Positions 15,824 to 24,107 of a stretch of DNA of 64,000 nt are shown here, piece by piece; position 1 is the stretch's first letter; every line of letters starts with the position of its first letter. The position numbers and the translations under genes are program-made. The stretch spans positions 992,001-1,056,000 of the forward strand of contig NZ_PEGF01000002.1 of the NCBI RefSeq assembly GCF_002742635.1. Reading direction: 5' to 3'. Below the pieces are notes generated by a model that was not told where the DNA came from, made no database searches, and saw only the letters and a list, made by a program, of their open reading frames with translations. This stretch comes from Caulobacter sp. X. GTDB lineage: Bacteria > Pseudomonadota > Alphaproteobacteria > Caulobacterales > Caulobacteraceae.

Positions 15824-16989
15824 CCGAAGCACTTTCCCCAATAGAGGTCGGCGAACGCTTACGGATCGCTCGGGAGGCGGCGAAGGTCACCCAGGCTGCC
15901 GCTGCGGCCGCGCTGGAAGTGGCGCGCACCACCGTGGTCGCGATCGAGCAGGGCCAACGTCGCGCCAAGCTGGATGAGCTACAACGCCTGGCCTCGCTCT
16001 ATGGGATTTCAGTGAACGCCCTGCTGAGGCGGGAGGCTGTCCAAGTCGACCTCAAACCGCGCTTTCGCCGAATGGGGGAGCAGGATGACGGCGTAGAGGG
16101 TGCGGTCGCACTCCTAACCACCTTGGTGCAGGCTGAACTGGAACTTGAAGATCTTTTGGGCGTGCGCCGGCCGCGAAACGATCCGCCGGAGCGACCGTTG
16201 ATGCCGGGTGATGTGGTCCTGCAAGCCGAGCATGACGCAGCAGAGCTGCGTCAGTGGCTGGGGATCGGCCAAGCGCCGGTCTACGACATCGTCTCCTTGC
16301 TGGAACTTCAGCTTGGCGTCAGGGTTTTCGTCCGACGCCTTCCCGCCAAAGTGTCGGGCCTCTATGCCTATGACGAGGCGGCCGGGCCTTGCGTTCTCCT
16401 AAACGGGGCCCATCCACGCGAACGCCGAGCGCAGACCGGGGCTCACGAACTGGGTCACCTCGTCTCTACTCGACGAGCACCCGATGCTCTCTATGACGGA
16501 TCGCCCGAAACGAGTCGCGAGGAGCGATACGCGAACGCATTCGCCCGAGCCTTCCTGACTCCCGCCCGCGCAGTCATGGCGATGTTCCGGGACGTTACCG
16601 CCGGAAGTTCTCAGTTGACCCGACGCCACGTGATTGTCTTGGCCCACGCGTTCGGCGTAGCTCGCGAAGCCATGGTCCGTCGCTTGGAAGAACTAAGCTT
16701 AACCAAAGTCGGGACTTGGGACTGGTTCGAGCACAACGGCGGGATCACCAACGATCAGGCGCGCCAGGTTCTCGGCGAAGCCTGGGGTGCCGACGCGCGC
16801 CAGGCCGATGCTGCCCGGCCGGTGTCGTTGCGTCTGGGCATGTTGGCGCGTGAGGCCTGGAGACAGAACCTCCTCAGCGAAGGTCAGCTAGCCGGTTTGC
16901 TGCAGCTCGATCGCGTCGAGATCCGCGAGCTGATCGACGCCTTCGAGGACGAGGAGGTCGATGACGCGCCCTCTCGTCCGCTGATCTGA
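15820..16989 (+). CDS. XRE regulator fused to ImmA/IrrE metallopeptidase
   Basis: In this 389-residue protein residues about 8-65 are an XRE helix-turn-helix (ERLRIAREAAKVTQAAAAAA, TTVVAIEQGQRRAKLDELQR). Residues about 150-300 are the ImmA/IrrE (COG2856) protease with the zinc motif HELGH at 209-213. Such fusions sense a signal and cleave a repressor or release a toxin. ATG 15820 overlaps the upstream stop (ATGA). The partner PIN gene follows after 7 bp; XRE-COG2856 with a PIN protein is a known toxin-antitoxin-like pairing. It may also bind the 31-bp operator series. Confidence 0.85.
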   Translation: MTEALSPIEVGERLRIAREAAKVTQAAAAAALEVARTTVVAIEQGQRRAKLDELQRLASLYGISVNALLRREAVQVDLKPRFRRMGEQDDGVEGAVALLTTLVQAELELEDLLGVRRPRNDPPERPLMPGDVVLQAEHDAAELRQWLGIGQAPVYDIVSLLELQLGVRVFVRRLPAKVSGLYAYDEAAGPCVLLNGAHPRERRAQTGAHELGHLVSTRRAPDALYDGSPETSREERYANAFARAFLTPARAVMAMFRDVTAGSSQLTRRHVIVLAHAFGVAREAMVRRLEELSLTKVGTWDWFEHNGGITNDQARQVLGEAWGADARQADAARPVSLRLGMLAREAWRQNLLSEGQLAGLLQLDRVEIRELIDAFEDEEVDDAPSRPLI

Positions 16990-16996
16990 GGCCCGC

Positions 16997-17590
16997 ATGG
17001 CCGTCGCGGATGCAAGCGTGTGGATCAATCTCGCTGCCACCGGCTGCGCGGACAAGATTCTTAAACTCTATGGCGGGCCCCTGGAGATCACCCAAACAGC
17101 GCTTGCTGAGTTGGAGCGGGGGCGGGCCAAGGGGAGGCAAGCCGCAGACGAAGTTGCGACCCTTCTGCACCTTGGACTGATGCATGTCGTCGACCTCGAT
17201 CCTCAGGATGCAGATCTGTTCCTGAGCCTGGTGGCCGGCGATGCTGCCCAAACCCTCGACGACGGCGAGGCGGCGACACTCGTCCATGCCCACCGGGTTA
17301 GCACCACAGCCTTCATCGATGAGCGCAAAGCGACCTCGCTAGCGGCTGTTCGCTTTCCGGGTCTTTTAGTCGCTTCGACGGTAGATCTCCTTTTTGAGCC
17401 CGCCGTGCGCGGCGGGCTCGGCGAAGCGGTTCTTGGCGATGCCCTGTATGGCGCTTTGATAGACGCTAAGATGCGGGTCGCGGCGCATCATGCGCCGGAA
17501 GTGGTTGCATGTGTGGGTCGTGAGCGCGCGGAATCCTGCTCTAGCCTCCCGGCAAGTGTGAGGCGGGCGCTCAAAGCGGCTGCCACCTGA
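16997..17590 (+). CDS. PIN-domain-like nuclease
   Basis: This 197-residue protein has the spaced acidic residues of PIN nucleases: Asp5 in VADASVWINL, Glu in TALAELERG, the DDGEAATL block and Asp in AFIDERKA. These would bind the metal that cuts RNA (or DNA). It is the last gene of the island, 7 bp after the ImmA/IrrE fusion and convergent with the AlkB-like gene. It is probably the toxic effector held in check by the fusion protein. The substrate is not predictable. Confidence 0.75.
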   Translation: MAVADASVWINLAATGCADKILKLYGGPLEITQTALAELERGRAKGRQAADEVATLLHLGLMHVVDLDPQDADLFLSLVAGDAAQTLDDGEAATLVHAHRVSTTAFIDERKATSLAAVRFPGLLVASTVDLLFEPAVRGGLGEAVLGDALYGALIDAKMRVAAHHAPEVVACVGRERAESCSSLPASVRRALKAAAT

Positions 17591-17636
17591 TGTAGCTGAC
17601 CTACGAGCATGCGGTCGGTGGGTGGCGGATGGCGTT

Positions 17637-18227
17637 CTAAGTTCGAACTGTGCGGAAGGTCACCGAGTAGCGCAGGACGTCGACCTCCGGGATGCTGTGC
17701 TGCCAGTCGCTGCGCGCCGGGCCGCTCATCAGGTAGGCCGAGCGCGGCGCGGCGATGATCGAGGCGCGGTCCCATATGTCGGCGACCTTGCGGCGCAGGC
17801 GGAACGTGCAGGGCGACAGTAGCGAGACCCCGGCGATGGCCACGGCCGGCGGCCGGTCGCGATGCCAGCCGATGCCGGCTCCGGGCGCGTATTCGGTGAC
17901 CAGGGCGTGGCGGAAGCTTTCGACGGACAGGCCGGTGAACGCCGCGACCTTGGTGAGCAGCGGCGTGAGGAAATCCGGAACGCCTTCGCCGGTCTCGACC
18001 ATGGCGCCGTCGTCGCCGCGTCGCCAACCGAACGCGGCGATGCGCCGGTTGCCCAGGTAGCCCAGATGCTCATAGGGCTTGAAGTCGAGGCCCGCGAACT
18101 GGCGGACCAGGGCGCGCTCCTCCTCGGGAGTGATCAGGTCTGGCTGGTAGCGGAAGCCGTCGGGCATCGGTCGGCGCGGGGCCAGCGGCAGGTCGAAGAG
18201 ACTGGGTTGCAGGTCCATGGCGTTCAT
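17637..18227 (-). CDS. AlkB-like 2-oxoglutarate/Fe(II) dioxygenase
   Basis: This 196-residue protein has the iron ligands of the AlkB family: HRDRP (H-x-D, residues about 115-118 with GIGWHRD) and a later His in DWQHSIPEV; the closing RYSVTFRTVR holds the 2-oxoglutarate-binding Arg pattern. The family removes alkyl groups from nucleic acids by oxidation. ATG 18227 overlaps the stop of the upstream gene (ATGA), making it the last gene of a four-gene unit that starts behind a LexA box. That context supports a DNA-repair role. Confidence 0.85.
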   Translation of the reverse strand: MNAMDLQPSLFDLPLAPRRPMPDGFRYQPDLITPEEERALVRQFAGLDFKPYEHLGYLGNRRIAAFGWRRGDDGAMVETGEGVPDFLTPLLTKVAAFTGLSVESFRHALVTEYAPGAGIGWHRDRPPAVAIAGVSLLSPCTFRLRRKVADIWDRASIIAAPRSAYLMSGPARSDWQHSIPEVDVLRYSVTFRTVRT

Positions 18228-18610
18228 CCACCAGCTTGCCGGCCAGGCGGAGCCCAGCCGTAACCGTAGTCGGTGGGGTTCAGGCCGACGTCGAGCAGGA
18301 GGGACACGGTCGCCCACCGGCGAGCCTCCGCGTCGCCCGGATCGATCACCCCGGACATCGTCATGATCGGCATGCGGCCGGGGCATCGCGGACAGGGCAG
18401 ACGGGCCTGGATCTCGGCCATGGTGCAGTTGAGATAACGCCGCGCCCGACCCAGCATCGTGTCCCGGCGCCAGGTCTTGCCCGCGCCACAGTACTGACAG
18501 CGAAAGCCGATCTCCCAGCCACGCTCCAGCGCGTCGATCAACCGCGCGCCGGCGAAGGCCGGATCGAGCCGCGCGGCCTTGCGGCGATCGGCATCGCTCG
18601 GCTCAGGCAT
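18224..18610 (-). CDS. Zinc-ribbon-like protein of unknown function
   Basis: This 128-residue protein has two Cys-x2-Cys pairs (FRCQYCGAGK and LPCPRCPGR) that could form a zinc ribbon. No catalytic motif is recognised. ATG 18610 overlaps the stop of the upstream gene, and the gene's own stop overlaps the AlkB-like start, so it is translated as part of this operon. A nucleic-acid-binding accessory role in damage repair is possible but only guessed from context. Confidence 0.65.
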   Translation of the reverse strand: MPEPSDADRRKAARLDPAFAGARLIDALERGWEIGFRCQYCGAGKTWRRDTMLGRARRYLNCTMAEIQARLPCPRCPGRMPIMTMSGVIDPGDAEARRWATVSLLLDVGLNPTDYGYGWAPPGRQAGG

Positions 18611-18896
18611 GGGGCGGCGGGTCAAGACGCCGGATGGCGCGCCAGTACGACCAGGGCTTGGCCCTGACGCGCTCCATCTCGAACCAGCCTTCCTCGCCTT
18701 CGAATTCCGGCACGTGCTCAGGCGAGACGAAGCCGACCCGCGAATTGCCGCGGCCCGTACCGTCGGGATGCAGGAAGTGCAGGGTCCTGGAGGTCTTGTC
18801 CGTGGTGTCGACCCGCACGCGGGTCAGCTTCATCACGCGGCGGTCGCTGCGCGACACCGCCGGCGCGACGTACTGAGAAGGGGGCCGGATCGACAT
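18603..18896 (-). CDS. Small hypothetical protein in AlkB-like operon
   Basis: This 97-residue protein is not recognised. It is soluble, rich in Arg and aromatic residues, with a GEEGWFEMERVRAKPWSYWR stretch near the end. It sits between two zinc-ribbon-like genes of the same operon with only a 3-bp gap upstream. No function can be proposed from sequence. Confidence 0.55.
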   Translation of the reverse strand: MSIRPPSQYVAPAVSRSDRRVMKLTRVRVDTTDKTSRTLHFLHPDGTGRGNSRVGFVSPEHVPEFEGEEGWFEMERVRAKPWSYWRAIRRLDPPPHA

Positions 18897-18899
18897 GGC

Positions 18900-19220
18900 T
18901 CAGTCGTAGAGCGAGGCGGCGAAACGGGTCTTCAGGCCCGAGCAGCCGGCCGGTCCAGGCCAGACCTCGAAGCGGCCCTGGCGTCGACCGCAGGGACAGC
19001 GCAGCCGATCGGTGAAATTGACGATTGAGAAGTCGCCCAGCCGGCGCTCGAGCCAGGCTGTCGCGTCAAACTCGGCCATCTCGCCGCAGCCGCAGATCGT
19101 CCGCAGATGACGGTCGGGCGCGACGCACTCGGCCAGGGTCTCGATGTCGGCCTCGAAGGGAACGTGAACTGAGGCGCAGGCGTGCGGCGTCGCACGCGAA
19201 ATCGCGGGTTGGGATGGCAT
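18900..19220 (-). CDS. Small zinc-ribbon-like protein, first gene of LexA-box operon
   Basis: This 106-residue protein has two Cys-x-Cys-type pairs (ICGCGEM and RCPCGRRQG) consistent with a zinc ribbon. The start codon follows a GGAG and lies only 14 bp from a LexA-type box. It has no recognised family. It leads the operon that ends with the AlkB-like gene. Confidence 0.6.
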   Translation of the reverse strand: MPSQPAISRATPHACASVHVPFEADIETLAECVAPDRHLRTICGCGEMAEFDATAWLERRLGDFSIVNFTDRLRCPCGRRQGRFEVWPGPAGCSGLKTRFAASLYD

Positions 19221-19233
19221 AGGGAGCTCCGAT

Positions 19234-19248
19234 GTTCCTTATATGTTC
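19234..19248 (-). promoter_or_regulatory. LexA (SOS) box
   Basis: GTTC-N7-GTTC (GTTCCTTATATGTTC) is an exact match to the alphaproteobacterial SOS operator. Read on the minus strand it overlaps the likely promoter (GAACATATAAGG) of the four-gene AlkB-like operon, so repression by LexA and induction by DNA damage are expected. Confidence 0.75.
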
Positions 19249-19319
19249 CCCTTGAGGCCGAGAGAGTCAATCGGACTCATCGCGCGCTGGCGTCGCACCT
19301 GTGGGTCGCGTGTGGATGA

Positions 19320-19715
19320 CTACGGGCGGTGCCAGGCGCCGCGGTTGGCGCGCCGCGCCTCATCTTCCGCCGCCGCATAGGCGCCCTTGCTGTAGCGCCG
19401 GTATTCGGTCGCCAGTCCCGACCGGATCAGGGCCGCGTTAATGTCAGGGGTGGCGTCCGACCAACACCGGCCGACGAACCGGCCATAGCGATCGCGCTCG
19501 ACAAAGCGACAGCCGACGCGACCGCGCGTCAGGCGGATCAGCTCATCCCGCGCTTCATAGGCCAGCGGCTCGGCCGGAGTTTTGCCGCGCCTAACTTCCG
19601 GCGCGTCGACGCCGAACAGGCGCACGCGCTCGGAACCACAGCGCAGGGTGTCGCCGTCGTGAACGTCGGGGGCGTTGCAGGCGATGATGGCGGTGAGCGC
19701 GGCGGCGATGATCAT
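19320..19715 (-). CDS. Secreted thermonuclease-like (SNase) protein
   Basis: This 131-residue protein has an N-terminal signal-like stretch (MIIAAALTAIIACNA). The staphylococcal-nuclease fold is seen in DGDTLRCGSERVRLFGVDAP (metal Asp and first Arg) and ERDRYGRFVGRC (second catalytic block). The enzyme should be a calcium-dependent, exported nuclease. The length fits a single-domain SNase. It ends 99 bp from the LexA-box operon start and may be transcribed separately. Confidence 0.8.
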   Translation of the reverse strand: MIIAAALTAIIACNAPDVHDGDTLRCGSERVRLFGVDAPEVRRGKTPAEPLAYEARDELIRLTRGRVGCRFVERDRYGRFVGRCWSDATPDINAALIRSGLATEYRRYSKGAYAAAEDEARRANRGAWHRP

Positions 19716-19723
19716 GCCCGCTT

Positions 19724-20578
19724 CTAGTCGCGTTCGGCGCCGTCACGGAAGTCGGCCTCGTCGTCGTTCGTCCATCCCCGCCGCTGGGGGTATTTCCCGT
19801 CGGGATAGAGCGGGCTGCGTCCGGCGTTGTCCTTCATCCAGGTCCGGTAACCCTCGACCGAGGGCGTCACCAGATTGATCGTGTGTTCGACGCCGAACAG
19901 GCAGATCACCGCGTAGCCCTCGCCGCTGGGCGTCAGCAAGAAGTCGGTCTCGTAGATCGTCTGCTGCGGGTCGCCCGAGGCTGGCAGGGTCGTGGCCTCC
20001 TCGTCATAGATGCGTCGACTCAGGACGGGCCAGGTCGGGCCCTGGCCGAAACGCGCATAGGCGCGGATCGGGTCGAACTGCGGGTGGTCGATGCCGAATT
20101 CCTCCCAGCCTGGAACATGGCAGACCCGCAGGGCGATCAGCTCCAGGGCGATCTTGGCGATCAACCTGGAAAACAACCGCTGATCCAGGCGTGGGGGCTC
20201 TTCATGGATAAAGAGCCCACCGAGGCCATTGCTCAGGGCGGCCGAGACCATGGGCGCAGCGCTCATCTCGGTGACGGCCAGCACCACCTCGCCGGCGTTG
20301 ATGCGAAAGGCGGCCAGGTCCGCGTCGATGTCCTCGAAGCGGCCAAGCACCGGCATGAGGCGCCCCCGCTTGGTGGGCACGCCCTGCCTGGCGCGCAGCT
20401 GCCGCAGCGAGCCGGTCTTGAGCAAGGGGCCTTCGACCTTCACGGCGAAGTAGTTGTTGCAGCCGTCGCAGACGACGCCGGCCGGCAGCACGAAGCTGCG
20501 ATTGCCCAAGGCCTCGGGAATGGCGTGCTCGACGCTGCGCGATCGCGAGGAGTCGGCCTTGCAGAACAGGCAGCGCAT
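19724..20578 (-). CDS. HNH-like zinc-finger protein
   Basis: This 284-residue protein begins MRCLFCKADSSRSRSVEHAI, the Cys-x2-Cys plus Ser-x-Glu-His pattern of HNH_5-like domains, completed by VCDGCNNYF. The remaining about 220 residues are unassigned. The pattern suggests a metal-bound DNA-binding or nuclease head on an unknown body. ATG 20578 was chosen; a GTG at 20584 is two codons upstream. It is cargo of the ICE, and its role is unknown. Confidence 0.65.
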   Translation of the reverse strand: MRCLFCKADSSRSRSVEHAIPEALGNRSFVLPAGVVCDGCNNYFAVKVEGPLLKTGSLRQLRARQGVPTKRGRLMPVLGRFEDIDADLAAFRINAGEVVLAVTEMSAAPMVSAALSNGLGGLFIHEEPPRLDQRLFSRLIAKIALELIALRVCHVPGWEEFGIDHPQFDPIRAYARFGQGPTWPVLSRRIYDEEATTLPASGDPQQTIYETDFLLTPSGEGYAVICLFGVEHTINLVTPSVEGYRTWMKDNAGRSPLYPDGKYPQRRGWTNDDEADFRDGAERD

Positions 20579-20633
20579 GGACACTTGATCTCCGATCCCA
20601 TCTTAGCGGCGGGTGTCCCACCGAGGCGGCGGC

Positions 20634-21011
20634 TCAGCCGCTCCGGCGGATCTTGTTCAGGACGAAGGTGGCTAGGATCACGACGCCGAACCAGACCCAT
20701 ACGGCGTCGGGCGGGAATTTCATCGCCATCAGCACGAAGGCGCCGCCGAACATCAGCACGATGGCCAGGAGGCCAAAGCCCAGGCCGAACGCTAAGTCGC
20801 CCACGACCGAGCGGCCGACCGGTTCGATCGAGTCAGGACCTGCGCCGCGCGGACGGACCTCGACGTCGGCGGGGTCCAGTCCCAGCTTGGCGGCCTTGCG
20901 ACGCTGGTAGCGCAGGGAGCCGCGCGAACGTGGGCCCTGGCCGGCGTCGGCCAGCGCAGCCTGCACGAAGAGCCAGGCTATGACGGCCAGGATCATCACC
21001 ACGATGGCCAT
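20634..21011 (-). CDS. Small membrane protein
   Basis: This 125-residue protein has an N-terminal membrane segment (MAIVVMILAVIAWLFVQAA), a basic loop (RSRGSLRYQRRKAAKLG) and two further hydrophobic segments (LAFGLGFGLLAIVLMFGGAF and a C-terminal WVWFGVVILATFVL). It is not recognised. The 49-bp gap from the HNH-like gene suggests no tight coupling. Confidence 0.55.
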   Translation of the reverse strand: MAIVVMILAVIAWLFVQAALADAGQGPRSRGSLRYQRRKAAKLGLDPADVEVRPRGAGPDSIEPVGRSVVGDLAFGLGFGLLAIVLMFGGAFVLMAMKFPPDAVWVWFGVVILATFVLNKIRRSG

Positions 21012-21136
21012 CGTCCAGGACTCCTATCGCGTCGTCACGATCATCAACGCCACGCGGGGCAGCCGGCCGGAGCCATCTCGCCGACGAAACCCTGACGCCC
21101 GGGTGATGGCTTTCATGGCCAAGGCCGGACGCCTGC

Positions 21137-21511
21137 TTATTTGCGTTTCGGCGCGCTCGGCTTGGCTGCTGGCGGTTTCGGCGCCGGCTTGGCCGCGGCC
21201 GGCTTTGCCGCCGGCTTCGGCGCGGGCTTGGCCGGGGCCGGCGGTTTGGCGGGCTTGGCTTTTGGGGCGGCCTGGGCCAGCGCCGAGGCCGCCGCCGTCT
21301 TCTCGGCGGCCGTCGACTTCGGATTCGACAGGACCTTGCTGGCCTTCTTGGCGGCGGCGGGGCTCGTGGTTTCGTTGGCGGCCGACGATTTGGGGCCGGC
21401 GCGCTGGGTCAGGGCCGCGCCGGCCGCGCTTTTTTCCGCGGACGTCGACTTCGGATCCGAAAGCACCTTGGCCGCGTCGCTGGCGGCTTTCTTGCCGGTC
21501 TTCTTAGTCAT
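21137..21511 (-). CDS. Lys/Ala/Pro-rich histone H1-like protein with internal repeat
   Basis: This 124-residue basic protein has two copies of a motif of about 23 residues (AKVLSDPKSTSAEKSAAGAA and SKVLSNPKSTAAEKTAAASA). The C-terminus is made almost only of Lys, Ala and Pro, as in histone H1-like or nucleoid-associated tails. It probably binds DNA. The motif copies suggest internal duplication. RBS-like GGGAGG-type purines are not obvious (AAAAGGGCG before the ATG). Confidence 0.6.
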   Translation of the reverse strand: MTKKTGKKAASDAAKVLSDPKSTSAEKSAAGAALTQRAGPKSSAANETTSPAAAKKASKVLSNPKSTAAEKTAAASALAQAAPKAKPAKPPAPAKPAPKPAAKPAAAKPAPKPPAAKPSAPKRK

Positions 21512-21585
21512 GGAGCGCCCTTTTCCGGGAGGTTAACCACGACTAGCGCGCAAGTCGAGATGCGCGGCCGTGGGGCGCCTTCAGG

Positions 21586-22395
21586 CTATCGTGGCGGTTG
21601 GCGCTCGGCTTTGTAATCGAAGTGGCTGGAGATGCTGCGCACCAGCGGGGTCTTGTGGAACGCCCATTTGGGATGATCGTCGAGCACCTGGACGAAGATG
21701 TCGCCCAGCAGGCCGCCGTCGAACGCCTCGAACGCGCAGGCCAGGCTGATGTCGAGCACCTCGGCGAACTGCGCGTTGGCCTTGTTGAGATCGCCCACGC
21801 CCTCGAAGCCGACATACTGGCCGCGCTCGAACCGTCGAAGGTCGACCCCGACGCCGCCGGTCGAGGCGTGGACCCGCGTCGACAGTTTCTTGTAGAGATT
21901 GGTGACCTTGTGGACCAGGCCGGCCGCCTCTTCGGCGGCGATCAGCCGAGGCCGCAGGCCGTCCACGATGTCACGGAAGCGCGCGGCGCCGAGGTCGTCG
22001 AGGAAGTCGAGCTTTCGTTCGACCTCGCCTTCGGGCTCGACGCTGTCGCACCACCAGGCCTTGATGCTGGCTTCCAGCAGGAAGCGCATTTCGCGGTGGG
22101 CCGGGTTCAGCAGGCCTTCGCGAATGTGGGCCATGGTGGCCACGGCCGATTCAATCAGCAGATCGGCGATTCGGATGCTGAGCCTGGCCGCTTCGAAGGT
22201 CGGTGATCGGGTCGACATCAGGCTGATGGCGTTGAGCGCCAGCCCATAGTCGCCGACCAGGGTTTCGGTCCTGCGGCAGGCGTTCAGGAACGGCTGCGAC
22301 TGGCGCAGCGCCGCGTGGGCGTCCATCGCGGCCTGCCGCGTTTGCACGATCTCGGCCAGATGTTGGGCGAGCGGATCGTCGGAGGGCTCAGTCAT
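21586..22395 (-). CDS. Helical hypothetical protein, possibly DUF5677-like
   Basis: This 269-residue soluble protein starts at ATG 22395. The central part (IRIADLLIESAVATMAHIRE, then AHREMRFLLEASIKAWWCD) recalls DUF5677-like proteins of unknown function, which are common near defence genes; the match is by eye and weak. No catalytic motif is seen. It is divergent from the small gene at 22494. Confidence 0.55.
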   Translation of the reverse strand: MTEPSDDPLAQHLAEIVQTRQAAMDAHAALRQSQPFLNACRRTETLVGDYGLALNAISLMSTRSPTFEAARLSIRIADLLIESAVATMAHIREGLLNPAHREMRFLLEASIKAWWCDSVEPEGEVERKLDFLDDLGAARFRDIVDGLRPRLIAAEEAAGLVHKVTNLYKKLSTRVHASTGGVGVDLRRFERGQYVGFEGVGDLNKANAQFAEVLDISLACAFEAFDGGLLGDIFVQVLDDHPKWAFHKTPLVRSISSHFDYKAERQPPR

Positions 22396-22493
22396 GAGGG
22401 CTTCTTCTCCTCGGCGGCAGGTGATCAAGAGGGCGAGGGCCTATTGTTCGGCAGTTGATGACCATACAGGCAGCGAATATTCTGGGTCATGCG

Positions 22494-22730
22494 ATGGACA
22501 CCTACACCTTCGTTTGCTTGGCCGATAACCAGGTCGCCACGGCGGTCGACGTTCAGGCGCTCTCACCCGATGCCTATGTCGCTCACGCGTGGGGTTTGCT
22601 TCGCGAGCATGCCAGCGCCGTATCGGTGGAAGTCTGGCGGGACGACGCGGTGCTGGCGGTGATCGAACGCGACGGGGCTCGCATGCTCTCGAGCACGATC
22701 TCGTCGGACGAGCACGCGCCAGAAGCCTGA
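22494..22730 (+). CDS. Small hypothetical protein
   Basis: This 78-residue acidic protein starts at ATG 22494; the frame is open to 22455. The pattern (TYTFVCLADNQVATAVDVQA, later VEVWRDDAVLAVIERDG) suggests a small alpha/beta fold. It is not recognised. The following 250 bp up to ArdC are GC-rich and show no gene. Confidence 0.45.
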   Translation: MDTYTFVCLADNQVATAVDVQALSPDAYVAHAWGLLREHASAVSVEVWRDDAVLAVIERDGARMLSSTISSDEHAPEA

Positions 22731-22983
22731 ACAGTGTCCGATACGGCCATCGCGCTGCGCGCGATGACTTTCCTGGTTTTCCTTTCCCCTGAAACGGGGG
22801 TGGGCGGCGCGCCCTTCTAGGCCCGCCTTGGTCGGCGGCAAGCCGGCCAGGGCCGGCTCCTCCACTGCGTTTCGGCCCTTCGGGTGCCGCCGTCCGGCGA
22901 CGGGCCTCTTCGGCCGCTCTTCGCCGCCCACCCCCCTTTCCGGCGAAAGGATGCGGGGTTTTGGGCGGGGAAGGAGCCCGCTC

Positions 22984-23970
22984 ATGCGCCCGACCGGTCA
23001 AGGCCGCAAGTCCGCCGCCAAGGCCTCGCCCTCCCGGCGGGAGCCGTCCCGACAAGCTGAAGCCAGCCTCTATGACGAGGTCACCCACCGGATCATCGAC
23101 CAGCTGGAGGCCGGGCGCCTGCCCTGGGTCCAGCCGTGGGGAACGGCCGGGCGCGCGGCCCTGTCCCTGCCGCGCAACGGGATCACCGGGCGGCGCTATT
23201 CGGGCGTCAACATCCTCCTGCTGTGGGGCGCGGTCATCGAGCACGGCTATCCGTCCCAGGGCTGGCTGACCTTCAAGCAGGCCCTGGCCGCCGGGGGCTG
23301 TGTGCGGCGCGGTGAACGCGGCACGAGCGTGGTCTATGCCGACCGCTTCACGCCCAAGGCCGAGCAGGAACGCGCCGCGCGTGACGGCGACGAGCCCGGC
23401 AAGGTCGCTTTCCTCAAGCGGTTCACCGTCTTCAATCTCGCCCAATGCGAAGGCTTGTCGGGCGTCGATCCCGAACCCGCGCCGCTGCCCGAGCGCCAAG
23501 CCGTCCCCCACGCCGAGGCGCTGATCGCCGCCACCGGCGCGGACTTCCGCGTCGGCGGGCCGCGCGCCTTCTATGATCCTCTGTTCGACTACGTGCAGGT
23601 CCCGCCGCAACCGGCCTTCACCGACCAGATCAACTACTACCGCACCGCCTTCCACGAGCTGTCGCACTGGACCGGCCACGGCTCGCGGCTGGACCGCGAC
23701 CAGTCGGGACACCGGGGCGGCAAGGCCTATGCGCGCGAGGAGCTGGTCGCCGAAATGGGCGCGGCCTTCGTCTGCGCCACCCTCGGCATCGTCCCCACCG
23801 TCCGCCATGCCGACTACATCGGCGCGTGGCTTGAAGTCCTGCGCGAGGACAACCGCGCCATCTTCCGCGCCGCCTCCCAGGCCTCCAAGGCCGCCGACTT
23901 CCTGCTGGCCTTCCAGACCGCGCCGTCGCCCGAGCCTAGCGCGGCGGCGCAATGCGCCATGGCCGCCTGA
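22984..23970 (+). CDS. ardC: ArdC-type antirestriction protein
   Basis: This 328-residue protein starts at ATG 22984 behind AAGGAG. The N-terminal ArdC domain (YDEVTHRIIDQLEAGRLPWV, RRYSGVNILLLW) binds single-stranded DNA. The C-terminal zincin has the motif HELSHWTGHGSR. ArdC proteins shield incoming plasmid DNA from restriction. It fits the early-transfer genes of this ICE and leads a run of same-strand backbone genes. Confidence 0.88.
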   Translation: MRPTGQGRKSAAKASPSRREPSRQAEASLYDEVTHRIIDQLEAGRLPWVQPWGTAGRAALSLPRNGITGRRYSGVNILLLWGAVIEHGYPSQGWLTFKQALAAGGCVRRGERGTSVVYADRFTPKAEQERAARDGDEPGKVAFLKRFTVFNLAQCEGLSGVDPEPAPLPERQAVPHAEALIAATGADFRVGGPRAFYDPLFDYVQVPPQPAFTDQINYYRTAFHELSHWTGHGSRLDRDQSGHRGGKAYAREELVAEMGAAFVCATLGIVPTVRHADYIGAWLEVLREDNRAIFRAASQASKAADFLLAFQTAPSPEPSAAAQCAMAA

Positions 23971-24107
23971 TCCCGCCTTCCGCGCGCCGGGATCAAGCCC
24001 GGCGCCGGTCGACCGCGCCAATCCCGGCGCATCCCCGGCCCCGCCCGCAGCCTGGACAGCAACACGGACGGGGCCGGTTCCACCCCTGAGAAACAGGAGC
24101 AACCGTC

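Noticed and set aside
22441..24102. 553-residue minus-strand ORF opposite ArdC
   Set aside because: No protein-like pattern; ArdC on the plus strand has its zinc motif and ribosome-binding site.
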